Assembly: GCF_004339015.1 (NCBI RefSeq)
Contig: NZ_SMFQ01000005.1
Span: 496,001-560,000 of the forward strand
Direction of reading: 5' to 3'
Source: Cocleimonas flava
Lineage (GTDB): Bacteria; Pseudomonadota; Gammaproteobacteria; Thiotrichales; Thiotrichaceae
DNA: 64,000 nucleotides
Shown here one piece after another: positions 36,395 through 45,598 of this stretch. Position 1 is the stretch's first letter; every line of letters starts with the position of its first letter. The notes under the pieces are model-generated. The model was not told the origin of the DNA. It was given only the letters and a program-made list of their open reading frames with translations, and did not search any database. The position numbers and the translations under genes are program-made.

Positions 36395-37068
36395 TAAGTT
36401 GTGCCTTCTATCGTATTACATAAATCAGTTAAGAAATTTGCCGCGGGACCTCCGTCTATCGCCCGGTGATCAAACGTTAACGACAATCCCATAATGGGTT
36501 TCCAAACCAAACTATCACCTTCACGCACCGCTGTTTCTGTTATACACCCGACGCCCAAAATACCGATCTGTGGTGTATTCAGAATAGGAGTAAAATGCTC
36601 GACACGGGTTAAACCCAAATTACTAATCGTGAAAGTACCTCCTGTCATCTCTGTCACACTGAGTTTATTATTTCTTGCTCGATCAGATAAATCCTGACGT
36701 GCCGCTCTAAGCTCAAAGACATCCATTTTATTAGCACCAAAAATTGCAGGTGCTGCTAATAAATTTCCGGGAAGCGCTATTGCCACACATAAATCTACTT
36801 CATCAGGTAAGTGGATTTCTTTCTCAACGACAGTACCATTAATATCAGCATGTCGCTGTAATACCTCGACTACAGAAAGCATCAGTAAATCCTCTACTGA
36901 TACTTTGTTTCCAGTGTCTGCCAACTTGTTCTTTTCTGCAAGAAGAGAAGAGACATCACAACTAGCATGATGGGTAAGTTGCGCTGATTCCTGTAAGCTC
37001 TTTGCCATTTTATCGGCAATCATGGCGCGAGCGCCTCGCAACTTTACTACGTTTGAAGTGTTACTCAT
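36394..37068 (-). CDS. Dihydrolipoamide acyltransferase (E2) catalytic domain only
   Basis: 224 residues covering only the E2 acyltransferase core (VKLRGARAMIADKMAKSL to the end), with the catalytic HRAIDG within FDHRAIDGGPAA (about 199-210). A usual E2 is 370-430 residues with lipoyl and E1/E3-binding domains ahead of the core; both are missing here. The lipoyl domain is encoded by the separate 78-residue gene upstream. No subunit-binding domain is visible in either protein. It would transfer the acyl group from lipoyl to CoA. Ribosome site weak. Confidence 0.87.
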   Translation of the reverse strand: MSNTSNVVKLRGARAMIADKMAKSLQESAQLTHHASCDVSSLLAEKNKLADTGNKVSVEDLLMLSVVEVLQRHADINGTVVEKEIHLPDEVDLCVAIALPGNLLAAPAIFGANKMDVFELRAARQDLSDRARNNKLSVTEMTGGTFTISNLGLTRVEHFTPILNTPQIGILGVGCITETAVREGDSLVWKPIMGLSLTFDHRAIDGGPAANFLTDLCNTIEGTT

Positions 37069-37099
37069 AATTCAGTCCATAATCTCAAAACAAACACAA

Positions 37100-37336
37100 T
37101 TAAGCTTCAATATGGGCTATCACATCACCCTTATTGACAACATCATCTTCTTCTTTTGTGATTTTTATGGTTCCTGCAGCAGGCGACTCAACTTCACATT
37201 GAATTTTTTCTACCATCACTTCAGCTACTAAAGTTCCCACTTCTACCGTAGCACCATCAGATACCAACCAACTGGTTATAACACCTTCATTATCTTCTTC
37301 CCAAAGATCATCAGGAATAATTACGTCTATACTCAT
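37100..37336 (-). CDS. Free-standing lipoyl-domain protein
   Basis: 78 residues, one complete biotinyl/lipoyl domain. The lipoylated lysine is in MVEKIQCEVESPAAGT (near residue 44), where VEK replaces the common TDK. A partner PAAGTI turn follows. It would act as the swinging arm between E1, the separate E2 core and an E3 that is not encoded here. AAGGTGA precedes the ATG. Lies between E1 beta (53 bp) and the E2 core (31 bp) on the same strand. Confidence 0.9.
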   Translation of the reverse strand: MSIDVIIPDDLWEEDNEGVITSWLVSDGATVEVGTLVAEVMVEKIQCEVESPAAGTIKITKEEDDVVNKGDVIAHIEA

Positions 37337-37389
37337 ACATCACCTTAAATATTTAATCTTTAAGCTGCATCGTGCAGCTATTTATATTA

Positions 37390-38406
37390 CTAAGCTGCCA
37401 TCTTCTTATAAGTAGCGACAATTTTATCGGCATTAGGCAGGCAGAATTGCTCCATAATTTTAGCGTATGGAATAGGTACATCAGGAAAAGCAACTCGCTG
37501 AGGAGCAGCCTTAAGTACAGATATATCGTGCTCGACCACAGAAGCAATAACTTCCCCAGATACTCCGAAGCTATGATAATCTTCATCTACTACTATTAAG
37601 CGCCCAGTTTTAGCGACCGATGCTCTAATCGTATCTCTATCCAGCGGTACCAATGATCTCAAATCAACAACTTCTGCACTGACTCCACTTTCTTCAAGCT
37701 CTGCTGCCGCTTTCAATGCATGGTGAACTCCCATACCTAAACTAACGATACTGACATCTGTCCCCTCACGAACTACTGATGCTTTACCAATTTCAACTTC
37801 ATAGTATTCTTCTGGCGTATTTACCGTAGCTCCTCTCTCTGTACCTAACCAACCCATGCCTTGTAGACCTTTGTGGTACATATACACGACTGGGCTATCT
37901 TCTCTAATAGCGGCATTCATTAAACCCTTCGCATCGTAAGCATTAGAAGGAGCAACAACTTTCATGCCTGGCAAGTGGGCAAAAGTGCCATATACACATT
38001 GTGAATGCTGTCCCCCATCTGAGTAACCGCCACCCGTGGAAGTCATTAAAACCATCGGAACTTTAACGTTGCCTCCAGAAAAATAAATATTCTTCGCCAT
38101 ATTGTTATAGATCTGGTCGAAACACACTCCAAAGAAATCTACGAACATCAACTCTACGATAGGGCGCATACCATTTTGAGCTGCACCCACTGCCGCTCCC
38201 ATAAAGGCTGTTTCTGAAATGGGTGTATCACGAATACGTTCTTCACCAAATTCTTCAATTAAACCTCGAGTATTTCCATAAACACCACCAAGGACACCAA
38301 TATCCTCGCCCATTACAAATACTTTTTCATCTTTACGCATATACTGCGCTACTGATTCAGCCATTGCTCTGGCAATAGTTAGCTTTCTTTCTTTTGTATC
38401 ACTCAC
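37390..38406 (-). CDS. acoB: 2-oxoacid/acetoin dehydrogenase E1 beta subunit
   Basis: 338 residues, transketolase-like pyrimidine-binding domain plus C-terminal domain. Blocks FVMGEDIGVLGGVYGNTRGL, DTPISETAFMGAAVGAA and GGGYSDGGQHSQCVYG are standard for PDH/acetoin DH beta. It forms the heterotetrameric TPP enzyme with the alpha subunit just upstream. A GTG start has GAGGAG upstream. Acetoin is the best guess for the substrate because of the AcoR-like regulator and lipoate ligase, but pyruvate or a related diketone cannot be excluded. Confidence 0.88.
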   Translation of the reverse strand: MSDTKERKLTIARAMAESVAQYMRKDEKVFVMGEDIGVLGGVYGNTRGLIEEFGEERIRDTPISETAFMGAAVGAAQNGMRPIVELMFVDFFGVCFDQIYNNMAKNIYFSGGNVKVPMVLMTSTGGGYSDGGQHSQCVYGTFAHLPGMKVVAPSNAYDAKGLMNAAIREDSPVVYMYHKGLQGMGWLGTERGATVNTPEEYYEVEIGKASVVREGTDVSIVSLGMGVHHALKAAAELEESGVSAEVVDLRSLVPLDRDTIRASVAKTGRLIVVDEDYHSFGVSGEVIASVVEHDISVLKAAPQRVAFPDVPIPYAKIMEQFCLPNADKIVATYKKMAA

Positions 38407-38447
38407 AATTTTTTCTCCTCTTGATCAGGTATTTTGTTATCTACACA

Positions 38448-39434
38448 TTAGGCAAACACGCTGGTAAGCGCGTCTTCGGGTGCTGGGTCTTCACTTGCTC
38501 TTGCATGAGCGATAGCTTCATCGACCTGCGCTTGTGCGGCAGTCTCTATGTTTTCAATCTCTTGTTCTGTAGCATCACCTTGCTCTATAAGATGACTTCT
38601 GAATTTTGTAATTGGATCATCAGCTTCTAAAGCATCCTTTTCACCTTCAGGTCGGTACCCTTCCGCATCACCAATAAAATGCCCCGCTAGACGTGACGTT
38701 TGAAGTTCAAGTAATGTTGGACCTTTACCCGCGCGAGCACGCTCAATCGCTTCACCAGCTACTTTAAATATTTCTAATGGATCATTACCAGCCACATATT
38801 CACCAGGCATACCGTAACCGGCAGCTCTGACACTATTTTTTTCGACTGCTGTAGATTTTTGTTTGGAAACCGAAATACCCCAGGAATTATCCTCAATAAT
38901 AAACACAACAGGTAAATTCCAAACTGCCGCTAAATTCAGACTTTCATGAAATGCACCTTGATTAGCCGCTCCCTCTCCAATATAAGCAACAGCAATACCT
39001 GATTTTTTCTGCATTGTTTGCGATAAGGCTGCACCTACAGCAGGACCTAAACCTTGCCCAATGATGCCAGAGCAGGCAAAGTTCACATCATCATCAAAAA
39101 GATGCATGTGACCTCCACGTCCGCCTCCTAATCCATTCGCTTTACCAAAGATCTCAGACGTCATACGTTTAAGATCGACTCCTTTAGCAATCGCTTGATG
39201 ATGAGGTCTATGTGTTGCAGTCACTGTATCTTCATCTTTCAAGTGAGCACATACCCCCACTGCACAAGGCTCTTGACCGTTAGAAAGATGCATCTCTCCT
39301 GGTACAGGTCCATTTGCCATATTAAAGACTGGTGACTTGCCTTCCATATAGGCTGCGGCAATAGCCTCTTCGTAGCGTCTACTAACCACCATTTTTTCGT
39401 ACATCCACATTTTTTGTTCTAGCGTCGGTTGCAT
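38448..39434 (-). CDS. acoA: 2-oxoacid/acetoin dehydrogenase E1 alpha subunit
   Basis: 328 residues. The TPP-binding GEGAANQGAFHESLNLAAVWN (in part, residues about 166-185; G-E-G then N) is intact, and GGRGGHMHLFD is the phosphorylation-loop region of E1 alpha. First gene of the operon E1 alpha, E1 beta, lipoyl, E2 core, ligase, AcoR-like. GAGAGGA precedes the ATG. Upstream region C contains tandem TGAGACACTTT motifs. Confidence 0.88.
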   Translation of the reverse strand: MQPTLEQKMWMYEKMVVSRRYEEAIAAAYMEGKSPVFNMANGPVPGEMHLSNGQEPCAVGVCAHLKDEDTVTATHRPHHQAIAKGVDLKRMTSEIFGKANGLGGGRGGHMHLFDDDVNFACSGIIGQGLGPAVGAALSQTMQKKSGIAVAYIGEGAANQGAFHESLNLAAVWNLPVVFIIEDNSWGISVSKQKSTAVEKNSVRAAGYGMPGEYVAGNDPLEIFKVAGEAIERARAGKGPTLLELQTSRLAGHFIGDAEGYRPEGEKDALEADDPITKFRSHLIEQGDATEQEIENIETAAQAQVDEAIAHARASEDPAPEDALTSVFA

Positions 39435-39777
39435 AATTTATCCTCTCGATTCGGTGTTACAAATTTTGACTTGTATTTCACCGCTCTGACTTTATTAGTG
39501 TCATTTAGCGATCTGAGAATTATTTTGGCAGAAGCCAATAAGAAGAAGTAGGAGACAACTTTACTCAAGGTTTGGCAAAGCTAAATATGACTCATATTTC
39601 TCATGATGAGACACTTTTGAGACACTTTTTACTCTGATGAAACAACATCTCTATTTCTTCAAACGATGAGTATCCAGATTAACTTCAAAAACCGAATTCT
39701 GTTTCAAATTACGTGTCATTCTCTAAACAGATGTTCTCTATTAGACTGCTGTTTAATATGAAGTCAGGCGTTCCACT
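39435..39777 (-). promoter_or_regulatory. Regulatory region C of the aco-like operon
   Basis: 343 bp between divergent genes. Contains GTTTGGCAAAG (39570-39580), a 6-bp inverted repeat TCTCAT-G-ATGAGA (39599-39611), and the tandem perfect 11-mer TGAGACACTTT (39607-39617 and 39618-39628). The 11-bp period places both on one face of the helix, about 175-195 bp upstream of acoA. GGAGACAA also occurs at 39551-39558. No sigma-54 -24/-12 pair was found. Confidence 0.6.
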
Positions 39778-40389
39778 ATGAAAAAGATACTTATTAATTA
39801 TGCTCATCCAGCAAAGTCACGTTCAACCGTAAATCGTTCCTTGATAAAAACAACTAACAGCTTAGAAGGCCTAACAGTTAACGATTTATATGCCAATTAC
39901 CCAGATTTCTTGATAGATGTAGAACGAGAGCAAGCATTATGTGAAGCACATGACATAATCATCTTTCAACACCCTTTTTATTGGTACTCAACTCCCGCCA
40001 TTATGAAAGAATGGCTTGATCTTGTACTAGAGCATGGCTGGGCATATGGATCAAAAGGGCATCAGCTGGAAGGTAAAATATTTTTACAGGCTATTTCGTC
40101 TGGTGCAGATGCTGAAACTTATCAGCCGAGTGGATATAACGAATTTACCTACGCGGAGCTAACGACACCTTATCGTGCAACCGCCAAATTATGTAATATG
40201 ACATGGTTACCGCCTTTTGTTGTGTCAGGTGTACACAGAGGTTTAGCTCAGGATGAATTACAAAAACACACTGACGATTACCTTAAAACCCTGACAGCTT
40301 TACGCGATGATCAAATAGACCTTGTGCTCGCAGGACAACAAGAAACTCTAAACAGTGACTTGAATAGCGTCATCAAGGCTGGTATGTAA
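39778..40389 (+). CDS. kefF: KefF-type quinone oxidoreductase, ancillary protein of K+ efflux
   Basis: 203-residue flavodoxin-like NAD(P)H:quinone oxidoreductase. The N-terminal [15 protein letters not shown] and the [19 protein letters not shown] block (about 62-80) match KefF/KefG/MdaB. It is the soluble activator of the KefC-type antiporter and probably detoxifies quinones. Its stop overlaps the start of the antiporter gene (TAATG), confirming coupling. Only a weak ribosome site. Confidence 0.88.
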   Translation: MKKILINYAHPAKSRSTVNRSLIKTTNSLEGLTVNDLYANYPDFLIDVEREQALCEAHDIIIFQHPFYWYSTPAIMKEWLDLVLEHGWAYGSKGHQLEGKIFLQAISSGADAETYQPSGYNEFTYAELTTPYRATAKLCNMTWLPPFVVSGVHRGLAQDELQKHTDDYLKTLTALRDDQIDLVLAGQQETLNSDLNSVIKAGM

Positions 40390-42239
40390 TGGAAGCATTT
40401 CTACTGTTACTTTTTATCTTCCTGGCTTCAGCTGCAATTGCAGTTCCTGTAGCAAAAAAACTTGGTCTAGGGTCTGTTTTAGGCTATCTCGTTGCGGGAA
40501 TCATCATTGGCCCATTTGGTATTTCTTTAATCCATGATACGGAAGATGTCATGCATTTCACCGAGTTTGGTGTGGTAATGATGTTATTTCTTGTAGGAAT
40601 GGAGCTTAAACCATCGCTATTATGGAAGATGCGCCTTCCTATTATTGGTATGGGAGGCTCTCAAGTTGTAATCTCCAGTTTATTGATAACAGCTATTGCA
40701 TTATTTTTTATACCCTGGGAACAAGCGATCGCTGTTGGACTCATTCTATCACTATCATCGACTGCGATTGTGTTACAGACTCTTCAGGAAAAAGGATTGA
40801 TGGAAACGGGCGCAGGTCGCTCTGTGTTTTCTGTTTTGTTATTTCAAGACCTTGCTGTAATACCGATGTTAGCGGGTCTCCCATTGTTAACTACATTAGC
40901 TATAGCAGGTGATGGTGGTCATGGTGCAGCTTTTTTTGATATCAGCACGCTACCTGATTATCAACGTGTCATCATTACTCTCTCTGCAATTTTACTGGTA
41001 TTAGTGCTCGGAAAGTTTGCTACTGGTCCAATATTCAGAACTATTGCTTCAATTGGTGTCCGTGAAATATTTGTTGCTGCCGCACTCGCGTTAGTTATTG
41101 GTACTTCATTGCTTATGATGACAGTAGGTTTATCTCCAGCATTGGGAGCGTTCTTAGCAGGAGTAATGTTATCTGATAGTGAGTTTCGCCATGAACTCGA
41201 AAGTGATATAGAACCGTTTAAAGGATTGTTACTCGGCATCTTCTTTATCTCTATCGGTGCCAGCTTAAATTTCACATTAATTGGAAATAATATCGCACTC
41301 ATCCTGGGTCTAACAGCTGGACTCATGATTATTAAGTGGCTGGTTTTAGTCGCTATCAGTCGAGTGTTTAAGATTGATTCTAAAGAACGTTCTTTGTTCG
41401 CTATTGCATTGGCTCAAGGTGGAGAATTTGCTTTCGTTCTGTTTCAATTTTCCCGCACACACGGTGTGTTACCGAATGATGTTATTGAACCGCTGATATC
41501 GGCAGTTGCTATCTCCATGTTCTTAACGCCACTACTGTTCTTACTTCATGAAAAATTAATCACTAAAGAGACGAACAATACACAAAATGAAGCAGATGAC
41601 GTAATCAAAAAGAGCGATCAAAAAGTCATTCTTGCTGGATTCGGCCGCTTAGGCACTGATGTTGGACGCTTCATGTTATCTGCTGGAATAAAGCCAATTA
41701 TTCTTGATCATAATGCTGGCAATGTCAGTGTTTTAAGAAAATTTGGCTTTGAAGTTTATTATGGGGATGCTACCAGATTAGACCTTTTAGAATCTGCCGG
41801 TGCCGCAAAAGCTGATTTATTAATCATCGCCATCGGTGATAAGGAACGTGCGATACGACTTGTTGAATTATCTCGAAAGCATTATCCAAACCTAAAAATA
41901 GTAACCAGTGCTTCAGACCGTGAAAGTGAATTTGAAATGATGGATTTAGGCGTAAAAGCAATTCACAGAGAAACCTTTGGTACTGCGTTATCATTAGGTC
42001 AAGAGGCTATGCAGCTACTAGATATAGATCCTTATGAAGCCTATCGTTTGATGCGTATATTCCGTAAGAAAGATCTAGAAATGACTAACGAATTATACAA
42101 ACTTCGAAATCAAGAAGAGAGTTACATATTTTATTACCAACAACAGCATAAGCAGCTAGAACAACTGATGCAGCTTGATAATGAAGAGAAACTAAATGAA
42201 GTCGATAAGGCCTGGAACGCAAAAGATCCTACCTTATAG
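40389..42239 (+). CDS. kefC: Glutathione-regulated K+/H+ antiporter (KefB/KefC)
   Basis: 616 residues: a CPA2 membrane domain of 12-13 helices (about 1-385) and a C-terminal RCK/TrkA-N domain with Rossmann motif [15 protein letters not shown] (about 415-429). The family block [17 protein letters not shown] lies near residues 28-44. It expels K+ in exchange for H+ when glutathione adducts form after electrophile stress, a hazard in an organism rich in aldehyde- and quinone-producing enzymes. kefB and kefC cannot be told apart here. Confidence 0.9.
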   Translation: MEAFLLLLFIFLASAAIAVPVAKKLGLGSVLGYLVAGIIIGPFGISLIHDTEDVMHFTEFGVVMMLFLVGMELKPSLLWKMRLPIIGMGGSQVVISSLLITAIALFFIPWEQAIAVGLILSLSSTAIVLQTLQEKGLMETGAGRSVFSVLLFQDLAVIPMLAGLPLLTTLAIAGDGGHGAAFFDISTLPDYQRVIITLSAILLVLVLGKFATGPIFRTIASIGVREIFVAAALALVIGTSLLMMTVGLSPALGAFLAGVMLSDSEFRHELESDIEPFKGLLLGIFFISIGASLNFTLIGNNIALILGLTAGLMIIKWLVLVAISRVFKIDSKERSLFAIALAQGGEFAFVLFQFSRTHGVLPNDVIEPLISAVAISMFLTPLLFLLHEKLITKETNNTQNEADDVIKKSDQKVILAGFGRLGTDVGRFMLSAGIKPIILDHNAGNVSVLRKFGFEVYYGDATRLDLLESAGAAKADLLIIAIGDKERAIRLVELSRKHYPNLKIVTSASDRESEFEMMDLGVKAIHRETFGTALSLGQEAMQLLDIDPYEAYRLMRIFRKKDLEMTNELYKLRNQEESYIFYYQQQHKQLEQLMQLDNEEKLNEVDKAWNAKDPTL

Positions 42240-42317
42240 ATACTTCAAAACGTTATTGTATAAGTAATTAGGTTTAATGGCTTTATTGGGTTAACAGTAA
42301 AACTAAAGCATTAAAAA

Positions 42318-42346
42318 GCCACCTCCTCACTTTGGGTCACTTTTTT
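42318..42346 (+). repeat. Interspersed repeat, copy 8 (divergent C-tract)
   Basis: GCCA-CCTCCT-CACTTT-GGGTCAC-T6. C-tract interrupted by two T. Lies between convergent kefC and the Nramp gene. Confidence 0.7.
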
Positions 42347-42400
42347 GGGATTCACTGGTGTTTGATAACGCTTTTATAAAACGATAAAACGAAAGAAATA

Positions 42401-43675
42401 CTACATCAACCATTTCCACCAGATAAATACCGCTAGGAAGATAAATAAGTAAGCGAGCCCCGCCCAACTAAGTATTTTCATAAATGGGCTTAACGCGAGT
42501 TTACCTTTTAAATTAGAGGTTACTAACAAGCGGTAATTTAACAAGGCAAATACGGGAGTTGTAATAAATGCGAGCACCATCGCAAAATCTAACATGGTCA
42601 TTAACTTCGCGGTGAAAAACAGCAATACGATCATGGCAATAGCACTAACCACTGACATCCAAATTATGTGGTTTTTCCTTTGATCCAGTGGCTTCCTTTG
42701 AATCAACAAATGCGCTTCAGACAATGATCGGCAATATCCATCGATAACCGTAATGGTGCTTCCGAAAATACAAAAGAAAGCAACAACAGCAATCAGGTAT
42801 CGTGACCATTCGCCTATCGTTGATGCATACATACTAACCAGTTGATGGGAAAACCCAATGCCTGAGGATTTTAAGGTTTCGCCACTTCCATTGAGTACTA
42901 ACGCGCCTAGAGCCAGGAATACAATGGCAAGAAGCGCTGTGCCGATATAACCTACGTTGAAATCAAACAGTGCTTGTTTTTCTGAAACATCCTGCTCTTC
43001 TCTTTGCTTCTTTAACCACATAGAAGTGAGACTGGAAACCTCTATTGGGCCCGGCATCCACCCCATCATGATTACGATAAATCCGATTGCAGAAATATCC
43101 CAGATTGATGGTGACTGGAAATCTGCTGGAGCAACAGCCCCTTTACTGAATGCGATAATAGCGGCAGACACCGTTGCAACAACCAACACCAGCATAATTA
43201 CTTTAGACAGTGAACTTAACGCGGAGTAATGCCCGCCAAACAAGATTGCCAGACAAACAGTTAAAATAATCCCAGCATTCGCAGTAATCGAAAGATCAAA
43301 GGGAGAAAAGTAGCCAAATAAACTGGCACTAAACATCAATAAAGCAGCGGTACTAACAATGGAAGCAATAACCATAAGGATGGTGTATACCCAGAGATAT
43401 CCACGCCCCATTATGCTGTAGCCTTCAATCAGGCTTTTACCCGTTCCCATGGTGTATTGAATACCAGCCCTAAAGAATGGGTATTTGAACAGGTTTACCA
43501 AGAGAATAATGATCGCCAGTTGCCAGCCATAAATTGCGCCTGCCTTAGTCGATGCGACAAGGTGTGAGCCACCAACAGCAGCTGTGGCCATCATGATTCC
43601 TGGACCAAAACTATTTAATATATCTTTCAACCGGTTTGTATTGGTTGCTGGGTTGGCTGTTGTTACATTTTCCAT
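42401..43675 (-). CDS. Nramp-family transporter with altered metal-site motifs
   Basis: 424 residues, about 11 membrane helices, Nramp fold by sequence. In canonical Nramp the metal is held by DPGN in helix 1 and MPH in helix 6. Here the first is GGSH (GPGIMMATAAVGGSHL, about 24-39) and the second MPGP (GWMPGPIEVSS, about 203-213): Asp and the helix-6 His are lost, Met is kept and a His replaces Asn. This is a divergent subfamily that may carry something other than Mn/Fe. Monocistronic; weak ribosome site. Confidence 0.83.
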   Translation of the reverse strand: MENVTTANPATNTNRLKDILNSFGPGIMMATAAVGGSHLVASTKAGAIYGWQLAIIILLVNLFKYPFFRAGIQYTMGTGKSLIEGYSIMGRGYLWVYTILMVIASIVSTAALLMFSASLFGYFSPFDLSITANAGIILTVCLAILFGGHYSALSSLSKVIMLVLVVATVSAAIIAFSKGAVAPADFQSPSIWDISAIGFIVIMMGWMPGPIEVSSLTSMWLKKQREEQDVSEKQALFDFNVGYIGTALLAIVFLALGALVLNGSGETLKSSGIGFSHQLVSMYASTIGEWSRYLIAVVAFFCIFGSTITVIDGYCRSLSEAHLLIQRKPLDQRKNHIIWMSVVSAIAMIVLLFFTAKLMTMLDFAMVLAFITTPVFALLNYRLLVTSNLKGKLALSPFMKILSWAGLAYLFIFLAVFIWWKWLM

Positions 43676-43904
43676 CTTTGGCTCTACTTCGATTTATGAA
43701 AGTAGTTTACTTCTCTCAAGACAAGGATCGTGAAACTACTTTGAGAATTTCAGATTTTTCAAACAACCTTTTTCAAAGAATATTGATCCAGGCGATTCAA
43801 AATCGGGAGGCAATTATAGTAAGGGGACTTAACAGCTGTAAATGCCATTTATACGATTTATTGAATTAATACAGACAAATATCAAGAAACACTTTTAGAA
43901 GTAC

Positions 43905-43946
43905 CCAGTATTCAATACTCGCCTGAGTTTAATCATTGAATACTGG
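43905..43946 (-). terminator. Hairpin downstream of DegT-like gene
   Basis: CCAGTATTCAAT (43905-43916) pairs with ATTGAATACTGG (43935-43946); 12-bp stem, 18-base loop, 22 bp after the stop in the direction of transcription. T-tract weak. Confidence 0.6.
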
Positions 43947-43967
43947 CTTTGATTGCCGCTACGAGGA

Positions 43968-45167
43968 TTAGATTCGGGGCAACGTATCCAGCACTTCAAT
44001 AATTATGCTGGCAATCAATGTCATATCATCTAGGTCAAACGTTAACGGAATTCGTAAATCAAAGGTGTTTGATAATATCTTCAACGTCTGTGGTAATTCT
44101 GCGGTTTCCTCAATATAACGCCAGCTATCGAAACGACTCGTAAAGCCTTGAGGTTCTCCACCACCGAACCATTTTAGTTCTACCCCACGCTCAGCACATT
44201 GCTGAATAAAATCAGGAATACGTTTTTCATCGATGTCTTTCACTCTGAACTGAATCGAGCTTCCTACGAAATACTCCTGTTCTGGGCGATTCGCTAATTC
44301 AATCATAGGAGATACTGCTAGCGCTTGTTCCGCGGCATAATAACGATCATTCCAGCGTTTACAGTTCTCATCCAGCGTTGGTAATTGCACGCGTAAAATT
44401 GAAGCGCGAAGGTTATCCATGCGACCGCTGTAATTAGGTGTATCAAATTTAATATCTTTAAACACTGATGGATCAGGTGCGGCTAAATGACGTTCATAAA
44501 GCATATAAGAACCTGAATGCATGATGGCACGAGCCATAATTTCCGGGTCATCACTTATGAGCAATCCACCCTCACCCGAATTCATGTGTTTATAGGTTTG
44601 CGTGCTAAAACATGCAACCTTTCCGAATGACCCTGACTTTTTGCCGTTCCAGCTTGCACCCATGGTATGTGCGCAGTCTTCTATTAGCATCACATTATAT
44701 TTATCGCATAGGGCTGTTACTGCATCCATATCAGCTAAATGACCACGCATATGTGACATCATAAAAAAGCGACTTTTACTGGATTGCATAACCTCTTCAA
44801 GGTGCTTCAGATCAACACAGTAGTTTTCATCAATCTCGGCTAGTACGACTTTACCACCAGCATTATCAATGGCACCCGGAACAGGCGCTAACGTAAATGC
44901 ATTTGTAATAACAGGCTCACCCGGCTGCATTCCGGCAGCTTTTAGAGCAATGTGTAAAGCATAACCACCTGAAGCGCATGCCAAACAATATTTAGACCCT
45001 TGATATTCAGCATACTCCTGCTCTAGCAATGCTGTCTCTGAAGTCTCACCTTCAATCACATTATAACGATGCAATCGACCACCTCTTAGTATTTCTACTG
45101 CACGCTCGATGCCTGCCTCAGGGATAGTTTCTTGTTGTGTAAATGATTTATTGAAGGTCTTATTCAT
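43968..45167 (-). CDS. DegT/DnrJ/EryC1/StrS-family aminotransferase
   Basis: 399 residues. PLP-binding Asp in LIEDCAHTMGA and the Schiff-base Lys in STQTYKHMNSGEGG (near residue 198) identify the family. Most members aminate keto-sugars. Here no sugar genes are near, and the context is amine and organic-acid catabolism, so a catabolic or osmolyte-linked role is possible. I chose the ATG at 45165-45167 (GAAAGAAA upstream, conserved start of homology) over the frame to 45230. It follows the TRAP genes on the same strand, but a repeat and a hairpin intervene. Confidence 0.83.
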   Translation of the reverse strand: MNKTFNKSFTQQETIPEAGIERAVEILRGGRLHRYNVIEGETSETALLEQEYAEYQGSKYCLACASGGYALHIALKAAGMQPGEPVITNAFTLAPVPGAIDNAGGKVVLAEIDENYCVDLKHLEEVMQSSKSRFFMMSHMRGHLADMDAVTALCDKYNVMLIEDCAHTMGASWNGKKSGSFGKVACFSTQTYKHMNSGEGGLLISDDPEIMARAIMHSGSYMLYERHLAAPDPSVFKDIKFDTPNYSGRMDNLRASILRVQLPTLDENCKRWNDRYYAAEQALAVSPMIELANRPEQEYFVGSSIQFRVKDIDEKRIPDFIQQCAERGVELKWFGGGEPQGFTSRFDSWRYIEETAELPQTLKILSNTFDLRIPLTFDLDDMTLIASIIIEVLDTLPRI

Positions 45168-45411
45168 AATATTTCTTTCGTAACATTTTTGATAATGAGT
45201 ATCTAAAGCTTTTAGCCGAGTATTACTCAAAATATAGCCTAGTTGTTAATATTTCGTAAACTTAATCAATCTATCGAAAAATACATTGATCTGTTTATCA
45301 ATTTCACTTTGAAAAAAGTAGATGGGAATTGTGCAAAAACAGAAAAGTAATTGATTTATGGCTGATTGATAGCGATAAGAAAGGTTTTTAACAGTAGGTA
45401 AATTTAGCGAA

Positions 45412-45441
45412 GCCACCCCCCTACTTATGGGCACTTTTTTT
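45412..45441 (+). repeat. Interspersed repeat, copy 9
   Basis: GCCA-CCCCCC-TACTTATG-GGCAC-T7. Flanking genes are both on the minus strand. Confidence 0.8.
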
Positions 45442-45513
45442 AATAAGGATAGTTAAACTATTAAAAAGCAGGACTTGCTTGAATTTAGCTTAAGGTCATC
45501 ATTTATAAAGACA

Positions 45514-45557
45514 TCTTAGTCTTTGGAGATAATCTGAAATTATCCCAAAGACCAAGA
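45514..45557 (-). terminator. Hairpin ending the TRAP operon
   Basis: Long imperfect stem: TCTT-a-GTCTTTGG-a-GATAAT pairs with ATTATC-c-CAAAGAC-c-AAGA around a short loop, starting 41 bp beyond the dctP stop. Downstream on the minus strand it reads TGTCTTTATAAA. Confidence 0.7.
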
Positions 45558-45598
45558 GTGTATTTACATAATCATTTTTGCGTTAAACGAATAAAGAC

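Larger units (their letters stand above)
45168..45598. other. Intergenic region between dctP and DegT-like gene
   Basis: 430 bp without a gene. Holds repeat copy 9 (45412-45441) and a hairpin for the TRAP operon (45514-45557). The rest is AT-rich and presumably contains the promoter of the aminotransferase gene. Confidence 0.5.
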
